A program made the position numbers and the translations under genes. 64,000 nucleotides of DNA from Panopea generosa (lineage: Eukaryota; Mollusca; Bivalvia; Adapedonta; Hiatellidae): assembly GCA_029582155.1 (NCBI GenBank), contig CM055895.1, positions 59,458,578-59,522,577 on the forward strand, read 5' to 3'. The notes under the pieces are model-generated. The model saw only the letters and a list, made by a program, of their open reading frames with translations. It was not told the origin of the DNA and made no database searches. Shown here in pieces: positions 12,421 through 23,100 of this stretch (the stretch's first letter is position 1; the number at the start of each line of letters is the position of its first letter).

Positions 12421-13084
12421 TTAGGTCACCTGAGACTTTGTCTCAAGGAACCTTTTACATTCGCCTTTTGTCCATGTCATCCATATGGCATCGTGTGTCC
12501 ATAAACAATTGACATTTTTGATTTCTACTCAAAAACTGTAAGCACAACCTGTAATGAAATGTTGTATGCAGCTTTGGTACCTAAAGATGAATCAAAATTG
12601 TGAATTGCATGTTCCCCACTCTCCTGGAGCCTTGGGGGCAGGGCCAAAACAAGTCAAATCTAAGGTTAACTTAGAAAATCTTCTTTTTACTATATGAAGC
12701 ACTCGGAAACAAATGGTGAGCATGATTATTGACGTATATGCGTCCTTTGTAAAAATTGTGAATTGCATGTCCTTGGTCTCAAGGTTTGACCCTTGGGGTG
12801 GTGGCCTACTTCACTAAATCTACACTGACCATAAATGAAAACTTTACACTACATGTTTTAATATTTCTTTTGTTAACATACATATTTCAAAACGTGTTAT
12901 ACATGGCTATCAGAATTTAATTGCGGACAATCATTATGTAATTTTTTTTCAAAATTAACGAAGTATTCATGCGTCTGAGCACAAAAAAACGTTTTCCTTA
13001 CTGTGCACGTGCTCAACATCCGGTTTTAAGCTCGGCTATTTGAAGAATAAAGAGAGCCATTCTACTCATTAAAGCGCCGGCGTC

Positions 13085-14870
13085 ACACCTTGATTAAAGT
13101 TTTGCATGCAAGTCTCAGTAACCATTGCATGTATTACCTTAAAACTTTACACAAGCCTCCCTAGTCATCAACCCTTCCACAATAACTAAGTTAGATAACT
13201 CGTGCATGAACGTAATAATACAAATTATTGCCCTTGTTTGACTTAGAAAATCTGGTTAAATTTTTGCATGCAAATACCATCAAGTCCATATCTCAGTAAC
13301 CATTGCATGTATTGACCTGAAACTTTACACAAACCTTCCTAGTCATCAACCCTACTACAATAAATATGTTTGATAACTCTTGCATGAATATAATACAAAT
13401 TATTGCCTTTGTTTGACTTAGAAATTTTGGTTAAAGTTTTGCATGCAAGTCCCTATCCCAGTAACCATTGCATGTATTGCCTTGAAACTTTGCACAAGCC
13501 TTTCTAGTCATCAACCCTACTACAATAACTAAGTTAGATAACTCTTGTATGAATAAAATACAAATAATGCCCTTGTTTGACTTAGAAAATCTAGTTAAAG
13601 TCTTACATGCAAGTCTCTATCCAAGTAACCTTTGCATGTATTGCCTTGAAACTTTATACAAACCTTCCTAGTCATCAAAATCAATATCTCACCAATCACC
13701 AAATGTATTTGAATGAAACTTTATGCAAGCCTTCCCAGTCATCAACCCTTCTACAATAACTAAGTTAGATAACTCTTGCATGTATATAATGCAATTTATT
13801 GCCCATTTTTTAACCTAGAAATTCTGGTTAAAGTTTTGTGTGCAGGTACCATAAGTCCATATCTCAGTAACCAATGCATATATTGACTTGAAACTTTACA
13901 CGAGCCTTCCTGGTCATCAACCCTACTACAATAACTAAGTTAGATAACTCTTGCGTGAATGTAATGCAAATCATTGCCCTTGTTCGACTTAAAAATTCTG
14001 GTTGAAGTTTTGCATGTAAGTACCATCAAGTTCAGATCTCACCAACCACTCAATGTATTTAATTGAAACTTTACACAAGTCTTCCCAGTCATCAAGTCAA
14101 TATCTCAGTAACCAATGCATATATTGACTTGAATCTTTACACGACCCTTCCTAGTCATCAACCCTACTACAATAACTAAGTTTGATAACTCTTGCATGAA
14201 TGTAATGCAAATCATTGCCCTTGTTCGACTTAAAAAAATTCTGGTTGAAGTTTTGCATGTAAGTACCATCAAGTTCATATCTTACCAACCACTCAATGTA
14301 TTTAATTGAAACTTCACACAAGTCTTTCCAGTCATCAACCCTACTACAATAACTAAGTTAGATAACTCTTGCATATATATCATGCAAATTATTGCCGTTG
14401 GTCGACTTAGAAATTCTGGTTAAAGTTTTGCATGCAAGTACAATGAAGTCCATATCTCAGTAACCATTGCATGTATTGACTTGAAACTTCACACAAGTCT
14501 TCCCAGTCATCAACCTTACTACAATAACTAAAACAGATAACTCTTGCAAGAATATAATGCAAATTATTGCCCTTGTTTGACTTGGAAAATCTGGTTAAAG
14601 TTTTGCATGCAAGTACTGTCAAGTCCAACCGCTCAATGCATTTAATTGAAACTTTACATATAGGCTTTGTAATCATCAAAATCAACTAAATTAATCAAGT
14701 CGGGTAACTCTTGCCAGGCTTTTTTGAAAATTAGGACATTTGTTTTACATGTACTTAGAAATTGTATAACTCAGAAGTCACTGCATGTATTTGATTGAAA
14801 CTTCATACAAGATATTGCCGTTATAAGACCCACTCAATTTTGTCAATCTTATAAGTTCGATAACTCTTAT
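13085..14870 (+). repeat. Degenerate tandem array, about twelve units of ~150-180 bp
   Basis: Each unit repeats phrases such as 'gttttgcatgcaagt', 'accattgcatgtattg', 'cctagtcatcaaccctac' and 'aactaagttagataactctt'. Units are diverged and vary in length. Short open frames inside, including 14407-14685 on the minus strand, are repeat artefacts. Confidence 0.85.
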
Positions 14871-15269
14871 CTGCTTGGATTTGTCATCAGTCTCAATCAA
14901 ATTTGTACTTTTGATCACTTTTGTGACACATTTTCGAATAGTCGAGTGCATTGTCCCTCCGACAGCTCTTGTTCGCTTACATGTTTTACACCGACGAGTA
15001 ATCGTTCGTGGCTTAGCACCGACAAAAAAAAACTTAAGTTTGTTTCCACATCTTGCTGAAACTTAGAGAAATCAGGCTCTTTGTCAATCTGATCACCTCG
15101 GCCTTTATGCTACGCAATAGAGTATTATACGGAGGATACGGAAATACCCGATGTTTCACGATTGACCCTGCTGTATGCTACAATACCTGTGCTGCGGGCC
15201 GACCCATTGGTAAATACCGTTGTACGTCATTTTGACTGTTCCAGATAGACTATTTATATTCTTGCGAAC

Positions 15270-15790
15270 CGGTACAATACTACTGAATAAGTCAAATCGT
15301 GTCGGACCCGGTCGCGTACGTGCAACAACGTTATGTACTCACCGCGCTATTACGTTGACTCACCTACGTAATCGTTTCTTATCTGCAACACGTACTTCTT
15401 GGTGTGTCGGTGTTCATGCACAGACGATCATAAACCGTTTGAGATAAAAACGCTTTCCAATTCGTGCTCGCCGGTCATACACTTGTCAGATTCCGACAGC
15501 GCGCCACCGAGCTGTTATGGGCACGATGTCATTTGCAATACACGCGAAACCAGTGACAACGCCTCTATAACCCCGAGCCTGAACCCCATATAACACGTAT
15601 GGAATAAATTGGATCGGTGGGTTAGGTCCAAACATCAAATTAATACCATACACGATACCCGAAATGCATATCTATTGGAATGGCAACGTATTCCAAACAC
15701 GCTCATTTAGCGTTACGTACGTTCACAGAGATGACGTATTCAGGAATGCATTCGAAAAAAAACGGAGTCCACACTGGCTACTGACGTTTT
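15270..15790 (+). pseudogene. Decayed Tc1/mariner-type transposase
   Basis: The frame at 15300-15447 encodes a Tc1 helix-turn-helix block ('ITLTHLRNRFLSATRTS', 'AQTIINRLR'). After a frameshift and loss of the middle of the gene, 15575-15770 encodes the C-terminal signature 'LNPI*HVWNKLDRWVRSK' and 'LLEWQRIPNTLI', with several stops. The DDE catalytic core is mostly missing. The block holds many more CpG dinucleotides than its surroundings. It appears nested in the family C element. Terminal repeats were not found. Confidence 0.75.
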
Positions 15791-16379
15791 AAAAAAAAAA
15801 CAGTTATTGCACTTAGCCTGCACTTTATGCCTTTTTTTTAAATGCTTCATGATCATTTTCATTTTTCTGGAATTTTCATTTTGACCCTTCTTCACTTATT
15901 TGATCAGAAAAAAGCATGCCATGCCTGATTTTTTCCCCAGTCTGTTACACAGAATACATTAATATAGCCATAAAGCTTCAATGAAAACTTCTTTTTAGCC
16001 CTGAATACATATTTATCAGCAAAAGAGACGCTTTTGAAGACGATGTAAAGTTTTAATTTTGGGTCACTGTATATAAGAGAAATGAAATTAAAAACATCAT
16101 TTCTGATGACTGAATAGACTCATTTTAATGGTTTTTGGTGTAATTTGTTGTTGCTGACTTGATGGTTAATGTTTATGTTTTATTGACAAAAATTGGTAAA
16201 TAGATTCATATAGCTTTATGTCATCAATGACCATTAATGCCCATGGGCCTCTTGTTTAGTTGCAGTATACACATTTTGTAATCATAAATCCTTCAACAAT
16301 TTTAAACACTATTTGCTGGGGAAAGTCTTATTTTTTAGAGAACTCCATTGTGCAAAGAAAGAACTTTAATTTGTATTGC

Positions 16380-17045
16380 TCTGGATCTGGATCTGGATAA
16401 GTACGTTGTAGAGCTTCTCGGCATATGTACAACGGAAAGAAGGTCTGGGAAACACTGATTAGTCCCAATGAAAGACGGCTGATTTAAAGCCGTTTACTGT
16501 ATTTGCACACACAACACTATCTTCCAGTTGGTTCCAAGTCTATAATAGTTTTTGGAAAGTAAGAGTTCTGGAATGAGATGCTTTTGCACTGCACTAATTT
16601 AAAGCATTTGCTGTTATTTAAAGAATGTTTTTCAATAATATTGTCTGATTTGCAGCCTAAGAATTTCCTGGCTTTAATTTGGCACCTGCCGCGGACAGGG
16701 GTTAAATAGTCAAGACATTGCATAGCTGGCACCAGCCCCTCGACCACCTTATAGAAAAAGTATAACCTCTGTGCTTTCTTTCGGTCTTGGAGGGGTGGTA
16801 ATTGTAAGTCGTTCATCATACGTGTGACGCTACCTGGGTCCCGTGGCTTGTAGTCTCCTGTGATGAAGCGGACGGCTTGGCGCTGTACTTTCTCTAGTGT
16901 AAAGATGTCCTTTTTTTGGTAAGGATCCCAGACGATGGAAAGCATTCTAGGGTTGATCCTTACTAGTGACAGGTATGCCATTTTTCTGAGATGAATACAA
17001 GTTAGATTTTGCAAGATTTTGCGTGAATACGCAAGCATTCATAAC
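16380..17045 (-). mobile_element. 5'-truncated non-LTR retrotransposon (LINE), reverse transcriptase C-terminus
   Basis: The minus-strand frame 17038-16517 (about 173 residues) matches the tail of CR1/Jockey-like reverse transcriptase ORFs: 'LEKVQRQAVRFITGDY', 'LQLPPLQDRKKAQRLYFFYK' and 'SYFPKTIIDL'. The hexamer run 'tctggatctggatctggata' near 16380 is on the 3' side and could be a LINE microsatellite tail. The polymerase palm motifs are absent, so it is a dead 5' truncation. Confidence 0.8.
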
Positions 17046-17347
17046 CTCTCAATCAGTTGCCTTTTCTTCTCTATATAAGTCTTTGGTTTGTCCAAGTATT
17101 TGTTAATCATTCTTCAGATATAAAGATATATGACTATGACACCATTTTATCTATAAAACATGCACAATGTTTGCATTTTGCCTTGGATGTGTGTCAAAAC
17201 TTAGTTCTCTCAATTGTTCTGGTATGCATGGATTTATCTTAAAATAACTTGGCACATTTACTCATCACATGCATTGAAGTGACGTTCAGAATCCAACGTA
17301 GTGTCCCCATCTTCAAGGCCACACTCATTATCTACATGTATAATTAT

Positions 17348-17426
17348 AAGGGGTCCTCTGTAGCCTAGCTGTCTAAGGCGTCGTCTCCGGATCACCTCTC
17401 ATCGCCGGGGTCGTAGGTTCTAAACA
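17348..17426 (+). repeat. tRNA-like SINE head fragment
   Basis: The sequence 'gtagcctagctgtctaaggc' resembles an A box and 'gtcgtaggttc' a B box. There is no complete tRNA fold, so I treat it as a SINE fragment. Confidence 0.45.
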
Positions 17427-17445
17427 ATAATTTACTTTTCAAACT

Positions 17446-17644
17446 TATTTATTTTACTTAAGTTGTGAAACAAGTTATTGCAACTTAGACATACCACGCT
17501 CGCAGTCTTCGTGGGTAGATCCACTACTAAACATATGCAGAAAAAGTGTCTTGCTGAAAGACTTCACTCATAGCCATAGAGGACTGAGGATCCAACCCAC
17601 GATTCTCCAATTATGGGTCTGACGCTCTACCACTGGACCACTGT
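17446..17644 (-). repeat. SINE family B, minus strand
   Basis: The copy carries 'ctaaacatatgcagaaaaag', the reverse B box 'ggatccaaccc' and the reverse head 'gctctaccactggaccac'. Confidence 0.7.
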
Positions 17645-18210
17645 ACTACTTTTCATTTGTAAGGAGTATAATAATTTATGTAGCAAACATTTCAATTTTT
17701 GTTTGTACTGAGGTTTTAGTGATCATCACTTCACGAATTGGAGACAAGACTTTTACATTATCTGTTAAGGGTTTGATATCAGTTGTTTGCATTTTATGTA
17801 TTTTTCGGTAGATGGATGAACATACGGATGAATGGATTGGTGATTGAAGACAATTGTAAAAGTATGATTGCCATGAAAAATACTGAGGCATTTATTAACC
17901 TCATCCAAAGAGAATAAACACAATAAATTTTCGTCCAAAGTTTTGTAAATTATCATACTGAACATCCCTCGAATTATTTTGTTTGAATATTATGAAAATG
18001 TGAAAAAAACGAACACCGGTAATTTGATTATTTAAAAGAAAACACAAAGCAATTAAAACTGCCTCATTTCAAATAAACTGAGATAGCAGTGATAAAACGT
18101 TTATTTAAATCTACATTTTATATATAAGGCAAACAATCTCCGTTTAAAATGAGTTTGAATTGAAATACGAATCTACCATATTACCAAAACATTCGAGGTC
18201 AAGGTCGTAT
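17645..18210. other. Intergenic, nothing recognised
   Basis: This is AT-rich sequence upstream of ATAD5. Short open frames here (17676-17891, 17765-17965 minus) show no familiar motif. Confidence 0.5.
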
Positions 18211-18215
18211 TTTCC

Positions 18216-18226
18216 TTCCCGCCAAG
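18216..18226 (+). promoter_or_regulatory. E2F-like site in candidate ATAD5 promoter
   Basis: TTCCCGCCAAG matches the E2F core (TTSSCGCC). About 20 bp further on, GTAAGT at 18245 could be the donor of a non-coding first exon. E2F control would suit a replication gene, but promoter, first exon and use of the site are all inferred. Confidence 0.35.
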
Positions 18227-18249
18227 CTTGAGAGCGAAGTCTTTGTAAG

Positions 18250-19460
18250 TTTTTCACTACTATTACTAATACTACGTCAGTTTTCAGCCTATTAAGTCAT
18301 TATTAACGTATCATTTGAATGTCACGTCATTCTGTTTTTATATTGGTATGTTCGAGAAATATAACCTACAACAGGCACCGTCACATTTTTGATGACGTTC
18401 ATATAACTGCCATCAACCGCTTTAGTTTATGCTGCTGCTTATTATATCCAAAAAATATTCTATACAGTTGTGCAAAATATATCGGTCTTTTACCAGCAAA
18501 GTGTCACTGCTGGATAGCTTTATATTTCACTTTGCCATATCCAATGTTTACTTTTCCTGGACAATGGAGCATCAGGTTTTGACACCCACCATTAGTCGAC
18601 ACCATTCATGTTTTATAGGCTTTAACTTATAATCTGTGCATTGATTGTTGCACATAACAACTACATTGTACATACACCAAGTGCATTGATGCCTCAGACT
18701 CCGAGTGGACCCTGCATTTTATCAGGAAGAAGTAGAGCACTAATGTCGAGTGAATTTATCTATCTCTGCCATCTAGTTAAACCCCTATTGGGGACTTAGA
18801 CATACATGCGTCACTGACAAGACGATTAATATAAAAAAACAAGTGATAAGTTAAAAAGATGTCTGTTCAGGGTTAGTTTTTAAATTTAGAGCAAGGGGCA
18901 GGTCACTGCACACTTCCATAACAATCTTGCTCAAATACTACTACTTAACTAAATTATTGGACTCTCGTTACATTTCTCTTTTTAGGCATGATTTTTCTTA
19001 CAGTTTTTCCATTGACATGTTGAATTTTCAAATCTGAAACTAATTTGCGACATCCCATAAATCATCCGACATTCGTGTTTTCACAGCTTGACCTTGGCTC
19101 TGCGCCTTACTGAATTTACCTGTGTAGTGGGGTCGCTTATGACACCCATAATTGACCCCAACCAACAATATCGGGGAATGGGGTTGCTCGGTGAAAGTGT
19201 TTGTATAATCTGTTGTGATAATTTAATTAATTGACTATTGATCGGCAACTTTAAACGGACTGATATTTATAATAATTATCGCCAACCAAAATAATTTAAT
19301 GATGATATAAGTGGCTTTGTTTACTATAGAACAATCGGCAATAATTTCGTATAATTACGCATATGTTTTGTAATTGAGCCATCCCGATTACTGGTAGCAA
19401 AAATATGGAAACTTATAATGAAAATGTTGTTAGATATACTCATTCTCTTCGTTTTCTACG
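18250..19460. other. Probable 5' intron of ATAD5, no gene recognised
   Basis: The interval contains short unrecognised open frames (18319-18582, 18429-18632). If the first exon is near 18230, this is intron; otherwise it is intergenic. Confidence 0.35.
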
Positions 19461-19720
19461 ATGGCTACGCCAAAAAGGAAAGCAGAATCTTCAGTCACGT
19501 CTTTCTTCATAAAATGTTCGAGAGCCGATAATCAAATTCCGACTAAGGTAAATGGGCCAAAATCACCACCAAAGACACCCTGAGTTCTCGTAGAAAGTCA
19601 GGCTTTGATATAAAGTGGAAGTCTTCCTTCACCTGGGTTTCTGAAACTTCAGATGGCAGTGGTATGTTGTGCACTCTTTGCACAGTACCACTGAACTATT
19701 GGAAATATATATATTTTTTT
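19461..19720 (+). pseudogene. 5' fragment of a TTF/BED-like zinc-finger gene, frameshifted
   Basis: ATG at 19461 opens 'MATPKRKAESSVTSFFIKCS', which stops after about 41 codons. A one-base shift continues it as 'SSRRKSGFDIKWKSSFTWVS' and 'GSGMLCTLC'. Aromatic residues followed by 'MLCxLC' resemble the start of TTF-type zinc fingers of hAT-related and C17orf113/ZNF862-like proteins. The frame ends near 19720 with no further finger. Alternatively 19461-19547, which ends at a plausible GT donor in phase 0, could be an alternative ATAD5 first exon; the shared frame past that donor argues against this. Confidence 0.4.
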
Positions 19721-20081
19721 TAATTTTCTGTTTGATATTTAATTTTTTTAGTTTTTATATTACTAAATACATTTTTAATATTTATATTCTTGTTTCTTTA
19801 CATTATTTTCTGTACATAAGGAGAAAATAAAGTGCCCTTAAAATGACATAGAAAGTTATTAATTATAAAAAAAATCTTGGGAAGAACCCTGAATAAAAAA
19901 ATCCTGGGGAGAACCCTTGTGTTTCTGGTGGTGGAATGGGAAGGCCCGAAATGATCTCTGCATGACCAATTGTTCAATATGTGTCATGCTGGTACATCAA
20001 CACACACACATGCATCCCTGTGGCTTTCAGTAGCTTACTCAAGATAATTGTTATACAGCTTTTTCTATTAAATCTTTTCAG

Positions 20082-20146
20082 TGGTGTTGGTGAGATAAAT
20101 GCCTGTGGCAGTGATGGAACCCGAAGTGAATGAGGATGGGGACAAG
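20082..20146 (+). CDS. ATAD5: ATAD5 first coding exon, ATG at 20099
   Basis: The acceptor 'tcttttcag' at 20081 precedes a short 5' UTR and ATG at 20099. Sixteen codons, 'MPVAVMEPEVNEDGDK', end at 'aag|gtaata' in phase 0. Coding part is 20099-20146. Confidence 0.7.
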
Positions 20147-23100
20147 GTAATAGATTTACACATTGTTAGTTGGGTTTGTGTGTATAATTATCTGAACCCG
20201 GATGGTTCTGTGTCAACTGAACATATGTGATCGCTGTTGAGCTTTGTCAGTAGTGGGGGTGTTCTTTAAAAAGTGATCTCTTAACACAAATCAGTTAAGT
20301 CAGGGCTGGAAAATTCCACTTGTCCACTCGCCATGACGAGTGAACATGTGGTCAGGACGAGTAAGATTTAAGAAACTGACCTTAATATTTCTTTGATTTT
20401 AAGCATTCAATTAAAATGCTGGACAGGGAGGACGAGTAGCTTTTATCAGATGTAAAGTAAGATGTATAATATTGATACCTTGTAGATACACCAATTAAAA
20501 GTTTTACTGTAAAAATGGAATTTGATGCAATACTGGACTGGAATTAATATGTTTTGAGAAAAATGTACACGTTTTTTGATAAATGTTTTTTTTTTGTCCA
20601 ACACGATTAGTACAATTTTATAATTTATAAAACAAACAAACCCCCAAACCTGTTTTCAAACACAAACAATAAACTCTCAAGTGAAATTTAATATACGGGA
20701 TAGACGTTGCATCTTTACAAAGGTGTTTGTTTTTTTAAGGTCAAAAAAAAATAGTTGTGTTTCTGATAGAATGGCAAAGAAAACAACAGGGTTGGTAGGT
20801 AGTTACTTTCAAGTATATATTTGCTATATAATTTGAAACTTTCAATATCATGAATATTGTCATGTTTGCCACATTGTAACACCACATTATAGTCTTGTAT
20901 TAATGATATGATTAAATATTGGATAAAATAAGACAGTAAATGGTAAATCTGTTTAAATACCTCTACCTTCACATCCACATACCTTTTTGATATAGGGTGA
21001 TATTTAACTGACAGCATTTCAACAAAAGATCTTTATTTTTTATAATCTCAGACTGTGTTTTTATGTGACTTAAAGATAAATCTAACCATGTTTATAACCC
21101 ATTAAATGTTTCTCATGAAGACTTGAAAGAGTATGTTTTAAAAAAAGATTTTTTTTTCATCCATGAGGTGAAAAAGTTATGGTCTGTTAAAGATGTCACA
21201 AACTTGTATCACTGTAAGGTTTTATATTTTCAGTCCTCAAAGAAAAAGAAGAAACAAGATGATGACAAAGTCAGTAATAATAAGAAAATTTCAGATTTCT
21301 TCAAAACACCTGAAAAAGAGGTTTCTTCCAAGCAAAAGAGCTTATTGCAGTTCTTCTCTAAAAGTAATTCAGTTTCTGCACAGAAAGAAACTGCGAAAGC
21401 AGCTGCTATGCCTAGTAAAGCATATCAACACACTGTCGCAGACATCATTGACTTATCAAGCACTGATAAAGAAAATGTTCACAAAAAGAAACAACTCCAA
21501 TTTTCTGATAGAATGTCTGATGAAACTGACACAGTTGCATCTGAAACTGTAACGCTCGACAAATCTATTAAAAAGAAACGGAAGAAGAAAGAAAAAGAAG
21601 AAAATGATAATGATCTGCAAGAAACAATTGAACATGATGTAATCCAGAGTGCAAAGAAAAGGCATGAAAAGAAACATAATAAAAAAAATAGGAGAAAAAG
21701 TGAAGAAGTCTGTGCCATGAATTCTGTGATACTTTTATCTGATTCTAGTGTTGATAGTCCTCCATGTGACGATATGTGCTCACAGCCTAATTCTAAAGAA
21801 GCTGTTGATGTTACTAGCCAAAGTGCAGAGTGTGTTGTAGATGATGTTGGTGTTGAATATGATAAGATTGAAGCCAGCGTCAATTGTAATAATGAAGATT
21901 TAAAAAATCATAGTGACCCAGTGAAAGAAACTTATTTTGTAAAGGATGGTGAGATGGAACAGACAAAGAAGAAAAAGACCAACAATGGTATATCAATCAC
22001 AGAAGGTAAAAATCAGCAATCTACAGATATGTATAATGACAATACAGAAATTGTTAAATATTTTAAGAAACCTGCAGCAGAGGATGCAAATGAGTCAAAA
22101 GCAATTGAAACAGATTCTGGTGATTTGGATATTCAAAATGATCAATGCAGTTTATCATCCAAATCAAATAGGAAAAATGCAATGAAATGTGAAGACATGA
22201 AAAATTTGTTGAAAGAAATAAAGGGCTCGGAGGTCAAGGAAAAGAAGAAGAAGAAACATAAACAAAAGCATAAGCACAAATCAAAAACACAAAATGATGA
22301 AGTGAAACATTCTCCAAGGGACGGTGATACTGTGAGATATGATTGTGAAGAAAAGAACTTAGAATTTATACATTCAGAAAGAAAAGAGGGCCCAAGTGTA
22401 GATACTATTAAGCCCATTTTACTTGAAGAAAAACAAATATCTGAAGAAAATGCAGCCAAAGCATCTATAAAGGAAAGCCTGGGCATAAACATAGAAGATA
22501 TTGAAAAACCGAAAATTCCTGGTCCAAGAAATGTAAATGAAAATTGTGACAAAGTAAAACCAAATAAAAAGAAAAGTAAATTAAAGAAAGAGAAACGTGT
22601 GAAAATGAAGGGTGAAGAAATTGAAAGTTGTAATGCAGTAGAAAGAACTTGTGTAAGTGAATGTAAAAACATATCATATGCTGATTTCAAGACAACCATA
22701 GAAAAGAGTGATGCAGTTGAATTAGATGACATAAAAGATGAAGATAATTCTAGTGTACATGAAATGTCTTACACAGATTTTCTTGAAACCTTAGAAAACA
22801 AAGAATCTGTAACAGCCACTATTGATAAAGAAGCCCCAATCAATGTGGATGAAACTGAAGTAATTGATATTGTCAAGAGTATTGATGATAGTGCAGACCC
22901 TAAAAATACAGTACGTACAAAATCACATTCTAAAGAAATGATAGCAGAAGATGTCTCTTGTTTAGAAAATGGAAACAAAGATTCGGATATGAAAAGTGAA
23001 ATAGATGGTACTTTAAAGTTAAACTCGAAACCGTTGACTATGGGTATTGCGAAATTCTTCACATGTAAGACATCAACTCCTGATAAGCGAAAACCGGAAT

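Larger units (their letters stand above)
12421..16258 (+). mobile_element. Core-repeat element family C, 3.8 kb, with nested Tc1 remnant
   Basis: The element appears to start at 'taggtcacctgagac' and end at the perfect palindrome GCCCATGGGC plus 'ctcttgttt' (16238-16258). Its core is a degenerate tandem array (13085-14870). This resembles the short ends of families A and B and suggests a Helentron/HINE-type element. Both boundaries are inferred from similarity of ends, since no second copy lies in the window. Confidence 0.45.

Noticed and set aside
14407..14685. 92-residue minus-strand open frame
   Set aside because: It lies in the degenerate tandem array and repeats with it.
18319..18632. 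Two overlapping open frames upstream of ATAD5
   Set aside because: No recognisable motif, no conserved composition, no clear splice signals.
21123..21233. ATG at 21123 as the ATAD5 start
   Set aside because: The 37 codons before 21234 lie upstream of a good acceptor and look intronic; the exon at 20099 joins in phase and resembles the human N-terminus.
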